Origin: Eunapius fragilis
Lineage: Eukaryota; Porifera; Demospongiae; Spongillida; Spongillidae
DNA length: 64,000 nt
Assembly (NCBI GenBank): GCA_963681505.1
Contig: OY811980.1
Span: 8,267,955-8,331,954 of the forward strand
Direction of reading: 5' to 3'
Each line of letters starts with the position of its first letter. The stretch's first letter is position 1. Below are positions 1 to 18,678 of this stretch, one piece after another. The notes below the pieces were generated by a model, which was not told the origin of the DNA, did no database searches, and was given only the letters and a program-made list of their open reading frames with translations. A program made the position numbers and the translations under genes.

Positions 1-261
1 CAGTGGGGTATGTTTTATAGGAAGGACTGGGGAGGAGTTTTGGTTGCTAAGTGGGTGTGGTTAAGACAGCACAAGAAGTGAAGCATAACTGCGTAATTTG
101 GAAAGCAGTAGAGAAGATGCCTTGAAGACAATAACCTTGGAAACAGTAGAATAACCTTGGAAACAGTAGAGTTGTGAGGGACATGGTTTCTAAATCCTTT
201 TTTGGTTACCTTAGCAACCAATAAATCCTAATTGCCAAGGTGTCCATGTGGTGTGAAGGCT

Positions 262-392
262 CTCAGTTATACAAAGAGGGAGTGAGTGAGGGGGAGGTTA
301 GGAGGGAGTGAGGGGGAGGTTAGGAGGGAGTGAGGGGGAGGTTAGGAGGGGAGGGAGTGAGGAGGTTAGGAGGGGGAGTGAGTGAGGGGAGG
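262..392. repeat. GA-rich minisatellite in SDHB intron
   Basis: Imperfect tandem copies of a gggaggttaggagggagtga-like unit inside the intron before the penultimate SDHB exon. No coding signal. Confidence 0.75.
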
Positions 393-459
393 TCAGCAGT
401 GAGGGATAAGAGTGGCGACTAGCTGAGATGTGTGTATTAGTTTTTGATGCATTAATTAG

Positions 460-708
460 GATGAGATGAAAGCTGAGCGGCTGAACAAGTTGAGTGATCC
501 ATTCTCCGTCTTCCGTTGTCACACAATAATGAACTGTACCAAGTCTTGTCCTAAGGTTAGTCCAAGGGTTTAAGGTTAAGGGGTGTGGTTAAGGTAGAGT
601 TGGTCTTTCTTGAAATTCTGTGGTTAACTTTACATATATCTCACTCAGGGCCTCAATCCAGGCAAAGCTATAGCTGAACTGAAGAAGATGCTTGCTGGAC
701 TGGCTTAG
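460..708 (+). CDS. SDHB: Succinate dehydrogenase iron-sulfur subunit, 3' end (partial)
   Basis: Last two coding exons, 460-555 and 649-708, joined in phase 0 with a GT donor at 556 and AG acceptor at 647-648. They give the C-terminal 51 residues of mitochondrial complex II subunit B. The segment [20 protein letters not shown] holds the last cysteines of the iron-sulfur binding region, and the tail [12 protein letters not shown] matches SDHB. The protein passes electrons from succinate oxidation to ubiquinone at the inner mitochondrial membrane. The upstream exons lie left of the window; 1-459 is intron with GA-rich repeats. The next gene, IPO13, is convergent, with its stop 134 bp away. Confidence 0.93.
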
Positions 709-747
709 TATAGTAGAGCTGTTGCTTAGCAACTATTGCATGTACAT

Positions 748-753
748 AATAAA
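748..753 (+). terminator. Polyadenylation signal of SDHB
   Basis: AATAAA 40 bases after the SDHB stop codon. The signal of the convergent IPO13 gene lies only about 50 bp further on, so the two transcripts probably end within a few bases of each other or overlap. Confidence 0.75.
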
Positions 754-797
754 CTGAAGCCATTTAATCTTGCATAGTTGGTCAAGGAATCAGATGA

Positions 798-803
798 TTT
801 ATT
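798..803 (-). terminator. Polyadenylation signal of IPO13
   Basis: AATAAA on the minus strand (TTTATT on plus), 40 bases downstream of the IPO13 stop codon at 843-845. Confidence 0.75.
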
Positions 804-842
804 AAAAAACAGTATGATACAAACTGTGTAGTGGTGTTTGCT

Positions 843-1248
843 CTATGTGGTCTGTGCAGCATACAAGGTGCCGTGAAACCCTCGACACATCAGAGAGAAC
901 TCTGAGACTTTGTTGCTCAGTTGCTGTCTGTTCCCTCTAGACCTGGGTGGTCATAAATCTGTGAGGGGAGGGGGTGGGGCAGTGGGTGTGGTCAGACCTG
1001 AGAACAGTTGTCTTGAAGTTCTGTTTTTCCACAAGGGAGAGGTTTGTTGAGGGAAAGCCATCCCGAGCCAGTAAGTCCTGATGAGAGGGAAGCACAAAGT
1101 TCTGCAACATGGACACTCTTCACTTCCTACTGTTCAACTGGCCACCCCAGCAATCAACCCCAAACACATACCTCCATACCTCTGCAGATAACAAATTATG
1201 ATAGGAATGGACATCAAGAGATGGTCAACGTCTAACACAACACAACAC

Positions 1249-1319
<71 letters not shown>

Positions 1320-4300
1320 CTCCAGCCATTGTGAGAACAAAGATATGCAGTGTGTGTTCATGGAGTGGAGGATGTCCACAAAGGAGGACAGGTATGAGCG
1401 AGGGGCAGCACCACCTATGGCCCCAAGGACACACTGCACCAGTAGGCAGCCTTGGTCCACTAAGAGCTCTTGCACACTCTCCAATGTGTCCACCAGCGAT
1501 ATCAGCTGACAGAACAGTACTGTAGCTGCCTTCACAGTAGGCTGCTCTGAAGCTTTAAGTGCCACACAGCCTAAGGTATTGTATGTGTGTGTGCATGTGT
1601 ACATTGTGTGTATGTGTGTGTATGTGGTTTGAGTGAAAGGCCTGCTTTTAACAACCAATGGGTTCATATACCTGCCCCCTCCCACTCCCCACACACAATG
1701 CACACCACCAACCTATTTGAAACAGACTGGCTAACGATCCTACCATATTGAGCACCAACGACGGAGAGTATTTCAGTACCTAATGGGAAGTGAACTGAAA
1801 TAGCCACACACACACACACACACACACACACCACATGCACACACACTACATGCACACTCACCACAAGCACACACACATCACACACACATGCACACACACA
1901 CACCACATGCACACACACAACATGCACACACTCACCACAAGCACACACACATCACACACACATGCACACACACACACACCACATGCACACACACAACATG
2001 CACACACTCACCACAAGCACACACACATCACACACACATGCACAAACAACCTACCATGTTCTGATTAAGACAAATAGCTCATTAATGACAGATATTAAAG
2101 TTAATCTACTTCTGATTGGAGGACATTCCTATGTGCACATCAACATGTCATAATGTATTCATAGCAAGGTGGGAAGGCGTGTCCCTGTGTAGGGTGTGTG
2201 TCGTGTAGTGCGAGGCGTTTCCTGTGTTGTTTGAGCTCACATGCCCCATGAATGATGGTCATTAAATTTGAAACCTAGGGCACTTCATTCAAGTGGTGCC
2301 CCTCCCCTTTTCAACATCCACCAACACCCCCTACTTACAGCACACATCAGCTGAAGGTAAGCTTGAAGGAGCTCAGGTACTAGGTAGAAGGCAGAGGGAC
2401 TAACGTCACACACTCCACACGCCTACCACACCACATACCTGACTGAAGGTAAGATAACGCTTGGAAATGTAGTCCTTTCAACATCACATCCAACAGAGGC
2501 AAACATGATGGTTGCTTGTGGAATACTTCTAACAGCTGCAAACAGCAGGATCACAAAAGTAGACAGTATACAGAGATGCACAGAGATATACAAGTGAGGA
2601 TTATGATATGGTAATAGAGCGGACATGAATGTGATGATGATGATGTGTGGGTGTGATGAGGGTATGGTGTGATGATGATGATGTGTGGGTGTGTGATGAT
2701 GATGAGGGTGTGATGATGAGGGTGTGATGATGATGATGTGTGGGTGTGTGATGATGATGAGGGTGTGATGATGAGGGTGTGATGATGATGATGATGAGGG
2801 ATGATGAGAGGGTGGGGGCGGCTAACATTGGAAGCACAGTCCAGAAGGCTGGGGTTGTGCACAGCTGCAAAGCACTGTATGATGAGGTCGACTGTCCCCT
2901 CCAGCAGTGGTGCGTACTGCTCTTGCACTGTACGAACAGCCCTACTCCAGCATGTACAAACACCCTAATTGGAGCACACCAACATGGAAGGACCATTCAT
3001 CATCTCCACTCCCGCTACCTCTACAATGTCTTGATCAACACACCACTTGCTGATCAGGGCTTGAAGGGAGGGCCATACTTGAGCCAACAGAATAACCACC
3101 TGTTGGGGGCGTGGGAATGGGACCAATAGCAAGTGCATGCAAGGCAAAAACCACACCCACCATTACATCATCTTTTACACACACCTACATTCACCCACAT
3201 AAAGATGTAGCTATACCATGATGAACACATCAAGACGCATCACAAACCACGTATGTTTCAACTCCCCTGGACATACTTACACACATACACCTTACACCTG
3301 TACACACATACACCTTACACCTGTACACACATACACCTTACACCTGTACACACATACACCTTATACCTGTACACATACACCTTACACCTGTACACACATA
3401 CACCTTACACCTGTACACACATACACCTTACACCTGTACACACATACACCTTACACCTGTACACACATACACCTTATACCTGTACACATACACCTTACAC
3501 CTGTACACACATACACCTTACACCTGTACACACATACACCTTATACCTGTACACATACACCTTATACCTGTACACACATACACCTTACACCTGTACACTA
3601 TACACCTTACACCTGTACACACATACACCTTACACCTGTACACACATACACCTTACACCTGTACACACATACACCTTACACCTGTACACATACACCTTAC
3701 ACCTGTACACCCTACCACCTTACACCTGTACACAGATAGGGAGCAGTAATTCACAACAGTGCAGAAATGTAAGTCCAAATGGTTAATTAACTACACACAG
3801 ATCCTGAAAACCATCCCCACATTAAGTGTTTGGATACGTGGTTTGAATTCCATGTAGCACCATCACATGATATAACCATCACACACACACACTCACAGGA
3901 TGCTGTTCTCCACATCGTCCCACATCCCACCATCACACACTCACAGGATGCTGTTCTCCACATCATCCCACATCCCACCATCACACACTCACAGGATGCT
4001 GTTCTCCACACCATCCCACATCCCACCATCACACACTCACAGGATGCTGTTCTCCACACCATCCCACATCCCACCATCACACACTCACAGGATGCTGTTC
4101 TCCACACCATCCCACATCCCACCATCACACACTCACAGGATGCTGTTCTCCATTCAGCAAGGTTGGATATATATGATGACAGAAGGCACTTAGAATGAGG
4201 AGTTCCTTCTCCACCATTGGTTTGGAGACATCTGAAGGGTCCTGGTGTGCTAGCTGGTCAAGGCTCCTGACCCTTGACCCCACCAACACCTCGAGGGGGC

Positions 4301-5166
4301 CAGACAGCTCCTTGATGGGCATGGTTGAGAGAACATTGCCAATGGCTGCCACCATGCGGACACAGTCACGGGCCTCCAGCCTCGGATTAGAAAGACTGGA
4401 CTGTTGGAATGGAGACAAGATTGAAAGGGTTAGCAGAATGGGGTTATGGAAACATCCATCCCCAACCACCTTGCCCCTCCCTCTGCCACCACTTTGCCCC
4501 TCCCTCTCCCACCCCTTTGCCCCTCCCTCTCCCACCCCTTTGCCCCTCCCTCTCCCACCCCTTTGCCCCTCCCTCTCCCACCCCTTTGCCCCTCCCTCTC
4601 CCACCCCTTTGCCCCTCCCTCTCCCACCCCTTTGCCCCTCCCTCTCCCACCCCTTTGCCCCTCCCTCTCCCACCCCTTTGCCCCTCCCTCTCCCACCCCT
4701 TTGCCCCTCCCTCTCCCACCCCTTTGCCCCTCCCTCTCCCACCCCTTTGCCATGCAGGATGCAAAATTAAATAGCAATAAATCAATTGCACTCATTGTAA
4801 AAATTAGATACAGGTCTGGTCACATGACATGTCTTAGTTGTCACATGACATGTCTTAGTATGTTAGGTCTGGTCACATGACATGCCTTAGTATGTTTGGT
4901 CACATGACATGCCTTAGTATGTTACATGTAGGTCTGGTCACTGACCTATGCCTTCCACATGCCACACCCCTACATGACCCACCCACCTCACAAGCAGGGA
5001 TGAGCTGCATCATATAAGGGACCAGCTTCTCTGCACACTCTCCACACACATCTCTGAAGGCCAGAGCTGCACTGGGGGCCAGCTCTGGCTGAGTGAGACC
5101 TTGCAGTATGGTGGGGAGGACAGCCTGCAGTAGGTCCATATGCTCCTTAAACCAAGACGAGAGACA

Positions 5167-5244
<78 letters not shown>

Positions 5245-8200
5245 TGTGTGCATGTGTGTGTGTGTGCATGTGTGTGTGCATGTGTGTGTGTGTGGGTGTG
5301 TGTGCATGTATGGTGCATATGATTAACAGGCATAATGCAGGGAGAGCACACGCATACTGTCACAGTTTATGGAAGGTCACTGCATGTAAATTTCACAATT
5401 AACATGTCCTGAAGGGCTGCCTTGAGTGTTCACACACCCCGAACACTCCAACGGATTCAATATAGCATGTGACCTTAGTAAGATCGGGCTAAACCCAACT
5501 TAAGGGGGGGGGGGGGGGTGAGTTGTTGGTAAATTGAACGGATAGCTGAGCAGGGCCATCTGCCAGACAGTGGGAGCAGGGGAGCAGCACAGGGGGGCAG
5601 GGGGGCAGCACAGGGGGGCAGGGGGGCAGGACCTTCTTTACTGATGATTACATGTGGAGACATACCAATGTACCCCCAACCACACCGCCATATAAGAGCT
5701 GACAACATCATTATTAGAGTGTAGCGAATAGATTTCTAATAATGCACACCTTTGAAGGAATCTGACCAAATATTCAAAATATTCCATCACAATTAAGGAA
5801 TTGTGTGACATTCCTTAAATCATACTCTTGGGTGGGGTGGAGGTGGGGGTGTGGAGGTGGGGAGTAGGGGGGTGAGGAGGGGGTGGAGGTGGGGGTGTGG
5901 AGGTGGGGAGTAGGGGGGTGAGGAGGGGGTGGAGGTGGGGGTGTGGAGGTGGGGAGTAGGGGGGTGAGGAGGGGGTGGAGGTGGGGGTGTGGAGGTGGGG
6001 AGTAGGGGGTGAGGAGGGGGTGGAGGTGGGGGTGTGGAGGTAGGGAGTAGGGGGGTGAGGAGGGGGTGGAGGTGAGGGTGTGGAGGTGGGGAGTAGGGGG
6101 TGAGGAGGGGGTGGAGGTGGGGGTGTGGAGGTGGGGAGTAGGGGGGTGAGGAGGGGGTGGAGGTGGGGTGTGGAGGTGGGGAGTAGGGGGGTGAGGAGGG
6201 GGTGGAGGTGGGGGTGTGGAGGTGGGGAGTAGGGGGGTGAGGAGGGGGTGGAGGTGGGGTGTGGAGGTAGGGAGTAGGGGGTGAGGAGGAAGTGGAGGTG
6301 GGGGTGTGGAGGTGGGGGTGTGGAGGTGGGGAGTAGGGGGGTGAGGAGGGGGTGGAGGTGGGGGTGTGGAGGTAGGGAGTAGGGGGGTGAGGAGGGGGTG
6401 GAGGTGGGGGTGTGGAGGTAGGGAGTAGGGGGTGAGGAGGGGGTGGAGGTGGGGGTGTGGAGGTAGGGAGTAGGGGGGTGAGGAGGGGGTGGAGGTGGTT
6501 GGGGATATACCTAAAAAGGACAGAGCCGTCCTGATCAGCAGGGGGTGAGGTGGCATCCTGGGGAAGAGAGCAAGTACACTCTGGAAGAGGTGTGAGCTCT
6601 GCTGGGAGGTAGCCACACCTTGGAGCAAGAAGAGAATGGCCTCCACTGGCTGCAAAGGGAAAGAGCATAGCATATTACACAGCCACACCCACAGCCACAC
6701 CCACAGTATGCTGCCTACTACATAAAGCCCATGAATGCACTCAAACTGAAGTATTAACCATTATTAACCATTATTAAGTATTACCACATTCATATCTCTC
6801 AATGCACACACATTAAAGGTATTAATAGCTTTAACTTTAAGAAGTACAAACACAATAACTAGATGGTATGTGCCAGCAATAGTGGACAGACCAGCTGCCT
6901 ATCAGCACCACTGACCTCAAAGCCTATAAAGGGAGGGACCAGGGGACATTACACAGGGAGGGATACCAGAGGACATTACACAGGGAGGGACCAGGGGACA
7001 TTACACAGGGAGGGACAAGGGGACATTACACAGGGGAGGGCATGATAACAACCCTTTACCCCCCTTACACCCTTTACCCCCCTTACACCTCTTCCTTGTG
7101 TTTATGTACCTATATCATATCATTAAATTGTTTTACTAATTGCATGATACTGGTGATCTTCCCCCCTCCCCCCTCCCCCCTCCCCTTGGTTCTTGGTAAG
7201 ATACAATTATCACATGTTTTGGGAAGTTGAAGCCTCTGAAGGCTTAAGGCATAACCCACAACACTATAATGTGCTGAGGTACAGCATGGTGTTGTGGGAA
7301 CCCCTGATATATGGTGCTGTGGGAACCCCTGATATATGGTGCTGTGGGAACCCCTGATATATGGTGCTATGGGAACCCCTGATATATGGTGCTGTGGGAA
7401 CCCCTGATATATGGTGCTATGGGAACCCCTGATATATGGTGCTGGGGGAACCCCTTATGGGCACTTGGTGTTATAGTAAGCATATTGATTCATTGCTCTC
7501 ACACACACACACACACACAACACTCGTACCTGCCATTGTACGGAGGAGCCAGTCAACAAGGTGTTCATTTGACCAGTAAGATACTGCAGATATTCTGTGT
7601 GCATCACTTGTTGAAGAGAGTCCTGTTTCATGACAAAGTGCCTTTCGTTTAGTACATATGTGTGCATGTGCATGTGTGTGTGCCTTAATAACTAACCCCT
7701 AAATCACATAAGTCCTCTCGGTATTTGACAAAGCTGTCCTTGTCGTCTGCAAAGGTACAAAGGTAATCTCGCCATCAAATAGGAAAGATCAGTCACCATG
7801 GTGACCATGGTGACCCTGGTGACCATGGTGACCCTGGTGACCATGGTGACCCTGGTGGTGTACCATTGGTCCAATTGTTCTCCCAGTCAGAATCTGAAGG
7901 ATACTGTGACTTCTCAGGACACATCTTCCTCACAGGGAGGTAAGTGGTTTGGGCACATATAGTACAACATTAGGAGAACGTCAAAGCCACAAAAAGTACT
8001 GAGAAATCCTCTGAGGTCATGGAGAAACCCTCCCCAAATCCTCTGAGGTCATGGAGAAACCCTCCCCAAATCCTCTGAGGTCATGGAGAAACCCTCCCCA
8101 AATCCTCTGAGGTCATGCAGAACCTCTGACATTGTAAGTACTAACCACCTTAACTAAAAGACTATAATACCTCAATGATGGACAGAAGAACAGGATTGTA

Positions 8201-11171
8201 GAACTGTAACAGGAAGTGGGTGTGGTGGGGCTCCTCCCCCGATATAAGCTCCTACATATCAGTGACTATTTTAGGGAATGTTACCAGTGGGTGTGGTCAT
8301 ACCAAGAAGTGTTCCCAGAAAGGGATTGTCAGAACCGAGCACCTCTCATCCACTGGATAGTAACCAGGCACTGAGAGGAAGGCCTGGGGAAGAGTATGCA
8401 ATGTGAACGAAAGCACCATTCACTCCTCCCCAGGCCTGTCTTCAGTACTCCTTACTTGGAGCAACTGAACTCCATCTAATGCCTCCTGACAGCTCTCCTC
8501 CCCATCCTGGGAAACACTTAGCAGGCTGCTGATGTTAGCTTCAAGTGTCTCAGTAACAAACTTGCACAAGGCAACAGATGAGTCCTGGTGAGAAGAGACC
8601 CCTCAGTAATGTGTAAGCTAAGTCTGGGGAGGAGGCATTGTAAGCTAAGTCTTGGGAGGAGGTATCGTAAGCTAAGTCTGGGGAGGAGTATTGTAAGCTA
8701 AGTCGTATTGTAAGCTAAGTCTGGGGAGGAGGCAAAGACATCATCATGACCTCCACAGTAGGGTGCCTACCACTATGTGATGATGATGATGTAATCATGC
8801 TCTAAATATTGCCCACCCTATAATTACTCACCTCATCTCCTTCCTCCAACTTGGTTCGGATAAAGTCACCCAGCACTAACACTTGACGAAAAAACCACTT
8901 TAACCCTTCTGCATACCTGCAGTCAAAAACCACACCCACCAGTTACCACAGCACCCAACCTCCATACAGCTTCCTCACTTTCTAGCATCCTCATGAGACA
9001 CAGCTTCAGATAAGGCTTCACATGCAGAGGGGAACAGTTGGGGGTCATACAATGCCTGGAACAGCTGACCCATGATTGGTGAAGTCTGGGACAGAGGCAG
9101 TCCAAATTGGGTCCAGCTTGTGTAACACTTGATAGCCTTGTATGGCAGAGATCACACACACACACACACACCCATAGAGATTAGCTATACCATAATCTTG
9201 ATGTGATTGGGTTGTGTTGAAGACAGGACCTGGTCAAGAACAGATAGTACTGCAGGTAGGGGGCAGGTGTGTATGTATGTGTGTGTGTGTGTGTGTATGT
9301 ATGTGTGTGTGTGTGTGTGTATGTATGTGTGTGTGTGTATGTATGTGTGTGTGTGTATGTATGTGTGTGTGTGTATGTATGTGTATGTATGTATGTGTGT
9401 GTATGTGTGTGAGACATACACACCACCAGATAGAAGGCAGAGAATCAACCTGTCTCCAGTGATGCGTTCAGCTCTTTCCTCAGGATGCCTCTCTTATAAG
9501 CCAACATGGTCTCAGCAGTGCTAGAAAACTAGTCATTGCCATGGTAGTAGTTGCCATGGTAGTGGGATGGTGTGTAAATGTGCACATATATATATATATA
9601 TATATATATGTGGTCATGGCAGTGAAAAGGGACCTAGCACAAATTTCCAGGAAGGAACTTCAAAGTTGACGTGTGCAATTAAAATGCACTCATAATTATT
9701 AATTCAGGCCACTGTAATTCCATGATGGATAGACTAATTTCCAGTGTGCAAGAAATAAGTTGTAGGGGACATAGGTATCTCTTTAGAATATGAAATAACT
9801 TGAAAACTTGAAAAAATATGCACTAGGTCCCTTTTTGCTGCTACCATCCCATATATATACACATTACCTCTTCAGGCAGAATGGAGAGCAGGTGCAGTAT
9901 AGCCACAGTGGGATCAGCATCCTGTATGTGATGGGGCAAAGTTCTGACTACATAGGAGACTGAAGGGACACGTACTGAATTGCCCGACATCCCACACCTT
10001 TAACCCCCCTATGCCCCAGCCCCATCTCTTTCACCAAACCACACCTTTAACCCCGGCCCCAATTCTTTCACCAGACCTACCCCTAACACACAACAGTACT
10101 CACTGCGAAGGCTGAAAAACCTTTCTGCAGTGTGTGGATCATGGAGACAACAGCGTTGGGCCACAGTTCAGGCATGGTATGAAAGGAGAAGTGTACAAGA
10201 GCTACACATAGTCTGGTGAGCACTATGCGATGGCCAGTGGAAAATTTAAGTATTGCTTTGAGCAGTTCTGATCTTAGTGGTTCATACTGATCGGTGGGCA
10301 GCTCTGTCCTTTTGAATAGAAGATGAAAAGATGAGCGGAGTGAGTGAGGGAGGTGTGGTGAGGGGAGGGAGGTGTGGAGTGAGTGAGGGAGGTGTGGAGG
10401 AAGTGTGGTGTGGTGAGGAGGGGGTGTGAAGTGAGGGGAGGGAGGTATGGAGTGAGGGAGGTGTGGCGTGAGGAGAGGGAGGTGTGGAGTGAGTGAGGAG
10501 AGGGAGGTGTGGAGTGAGGAGAGGGAGGTGTGGAGTGAGTGAGGAGAGGGAGGTGTGGAGTGAGTGAGGAGGGAGGTGTGGAGTGAGTGAGGAGAGGGAG
10601 GTGTGGAGTGAGGAGAGGGAGGTGTGGAGTGAGTGAGGAGGGAGGTGTGGAGTGAGTGAGGAGAGGGAGTGAGTGAGGAGAGGGAGGTGTGTAGTGAGTG
10701 AGGAGAGGGAGGTGTGTAGTGAGTGAGGGGAAGAAGAGAGGTAATATAAGAGGAGGTGAGATATAACAGCAGTAGGTACTCACCAGGACTTCGATATCTT
10801 GGTTGCCAATATCAGGGCACCAAAATTTTGTATCTCGAGATTCTATGCAAGGCAGTTAATATCCCGTGCACTACTGCATACTTCCGGCATACCTGTTGTT
10901 GCAGAAGTACCCAGCACGCTTGCCACGCTTGAGGAGACTGCTGCACTTCCAGTAGCCATCTTTCGGCTGCTGTTCTGTTATTGGGGTCCAAGTCCTGGTA
11001 AAGTTGGTACAATGCCTGGGCAGGGTTATAGAGCATTTTTTAAAAGTCCACATGGATGGGTAAAGCAGCCAAATATTTCACAAGGACTGCATGGACGCTG
11101 GTAAGGTAGACAAAGCTTACTTTGTCCACCTCAATGACAAACTCCCGCTGCTCTGGTGTTGTACTATCCAT
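843..11171 (-). CDS. IPO13: Importin-13 (karyopherin-beta nuclear transport receptor)
   Basis: Twenty-six exons, 927 aa, close to the 963 aa of human IPO13: 11171-11121, 11015-10893, 10842-10784, 10308-10104, 9921-9868, 9510-9450, 9249-9191, 9136-8979, 8916-8832, 8584-8456, 8383-8303, 8251-8171, 7924-7864, 7746-7697, 7622-7530, 6649-6511, 5168-4987, 4400-4137, 3099-3019, 2964-2827, 2535-2439, 2379-2339, 1779-1713, 1570-1320, 1077-998, 936-843. All phases agree. The family match is continuous, e.g. [15 protein letters not shown] near the N-terminus, [10 protein letters not shown], and [13 protein letters not shown] at the end. HEAT-repeat receptor that works with Ran to carry cargo through the nuclear pore. 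In-frame upstream ATGs at 11261 and 11246 could add about 30 residues. Its introns hold a dozen minisatellites, which explain most of its 10 kb. The 2438-2380 intron acceptor is the least certain junction. Confidence 0.93.
1246..1317. repeat. (CA)n microsatellite, IPO13 intron
   Basis: Uninterrupted CA dinucleotides directly downstream of the 1570-1320 exon donor (minus strand). Confidence 0.95.
1803..2046. repeat. CA-rich compound minisatellite, IPO13 intron
   Basis: CA runs interrupted by ATG and TCACCACAAG steps in a longer period of roughly 80 bp, repeated about three times. Confidence 0.85.
2626..2805. repeat. GATGAT/GTGTGGGTGT repeat, IPO13 intron
   Basis: Imperfect GATGATGATGTGTGGGTGTG-type units between IPO13 exons 2964-2827 and 2535-2439. 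Confidence 0.85.
3281..3733. repeat. Approximately 23-bp minisatellite, IPO13 intron
   Basis: About twenty copies of a cacacatacaccttacacctgta-like unit, some lacking one CA step. Long open frames here are repeat artefacts. Confidence 0.92.
3896..4151. repeat. 48-bp tandem repeat duplicating an IPO13 splice donor
   Basis: Six copies spaced exactly 48 bp (shared cagg at 3896, 3944, 3992, 4040, 4088, 4136). On the minus strand each carries the last bases of IPO13 exon 4400-4137 (GGAGAACAGCATCCT) followed by the donor GTGAGTGTG. Only the first donor keeps the frame; using any later copy reads V-S-V then TGA. Confidence 0.9.
4468..4752. repeat. 23-bp C-rich minisatellite, IPO13 intron
   Basis: About twelve near-identical copies of tttgcccctccctctcccac plus three C between the exons ending at 4987 and starting at 4400. 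Confidence 0.93.
5172..5310. repeat. (GT)n microsatellite next to an IPO13 acceptor
   Basis: GT run with GCATGT interruptions, ending directly at the acceptor of IPO13 exon 5168-4987 (minus strand CACACACAG). Confidence 0.93.
5822..6500. repeat. 46-bp G-rich minisatellite, IPO13 intron
   Basis: About fifteen copies of a ggaggtgggggtgtggaggt-containing unit, starting roughly 10 bp after the donor of exon 6649-6511 (minus strand). Long proline-rich open frames here are artefacts. Confidence 0.92.
7285..7446. repeat. 25-bp tandem repeat, IPO13 intron
   Basis: About six copies of gggaacccctgatatatggt plus gctgt/gctat. Confidence 0.88.
8006..8120. repeat. 32-bp tandem repeat, IPO13 intron
   Basis: About four copies of an aaatcctctgaggtcatgga-containing unit between exons 8251-8171 and 7924-7864. 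A shorter ggtgaccatggtgaccct array lies at 7796-7858, directly beside the donor of exon 7924-7864. Confidence 0.85.
9263..9418. repeat. (GT)n/TATG microsatellite, IPO13 intron
   Basis: GTGTGTGTATGTATGT units between exons 9510-9450 and 9249-9191. Confidence 0.92.
10336..10735. repeat. Purine-rich minisatellite, IPO13 intron
   Basis: Irregular copies of gagggaggtgtggagtgagt between IPO13 exons 10842-10784 and 10308-10104. Confidence 0.88.
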
Positions 11172-11348
11172 TTGCGCAAATTCAATATTACGCAGAGCAA
11201 TTATTATTTTTTTTACGCGCTCCGTGACGTCACTACCTCCATTCATTTCGCTATAAGGCATACTACTTATGGTGTAAATAGTTGCTGATCGAGTGAACCA
11301 ACGGATTGCAAACTATTTGTGTAAATCGGCAACGCTTGTGACGTCACA
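11172..11348. promoter_or_regulatory. Bidirectional promoter region, IPO13 / PDE4
   Basis: 177 bp separate the chosen IPO13 start (minus) from the first PDE4 ATG (plus), or 87 bp if IPO13 begins at 11261. Contains TGACGTCA-type CRE-like half sites near 11223 and 11340. A shared promoter is inferred from arrangement only. Confidence 0.6.
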
Positions 11349-18427
<7,079 letters not shown>

Positions 18428-18574
18428 TGAGTGATTGTGGAGATTTTCTCCTCCTTGATATACACAGTGTCCTCTTTTTAAGAATAATACTTACCAACGA
18501 TGACACTTTGGAACAATGAGGTAGCTGGGTTACTACCTCCAACATACCTCCAACAGTGACGATTTGGATGTTTT

Positions 18575-18580
18575 TTTATT
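18575..18580 (-). terminator. Polyadenylation signal of MSH5
   Basis: AATAAA on the minus strand about 100 bases after the MSH5 stop codon (18679-18681), within the 251-bp gap to the PDE4 stop. No canonical AATAAA was seen for PDE4 in this gap. Confidence 0.65.
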
Positions 18581-18678
18581 TCTTTTGATTTTACTCTTTT
18601 TTTTATGTGTTCTTCAAAGATGATGTACTCAATGTATCTTGGTGTATTCCTGTCTAATGTGAGAACATTACTACTGCT

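Noticed and set aside
2380-2438. A 26-nt micro-intron in IPO13
   Set aside because: First reading used an acceptor at 2413. A pyrimidine-rich acceptor (CTTCTACCTAG) at 2380 gives a normal 59-nt intron and the same frame.
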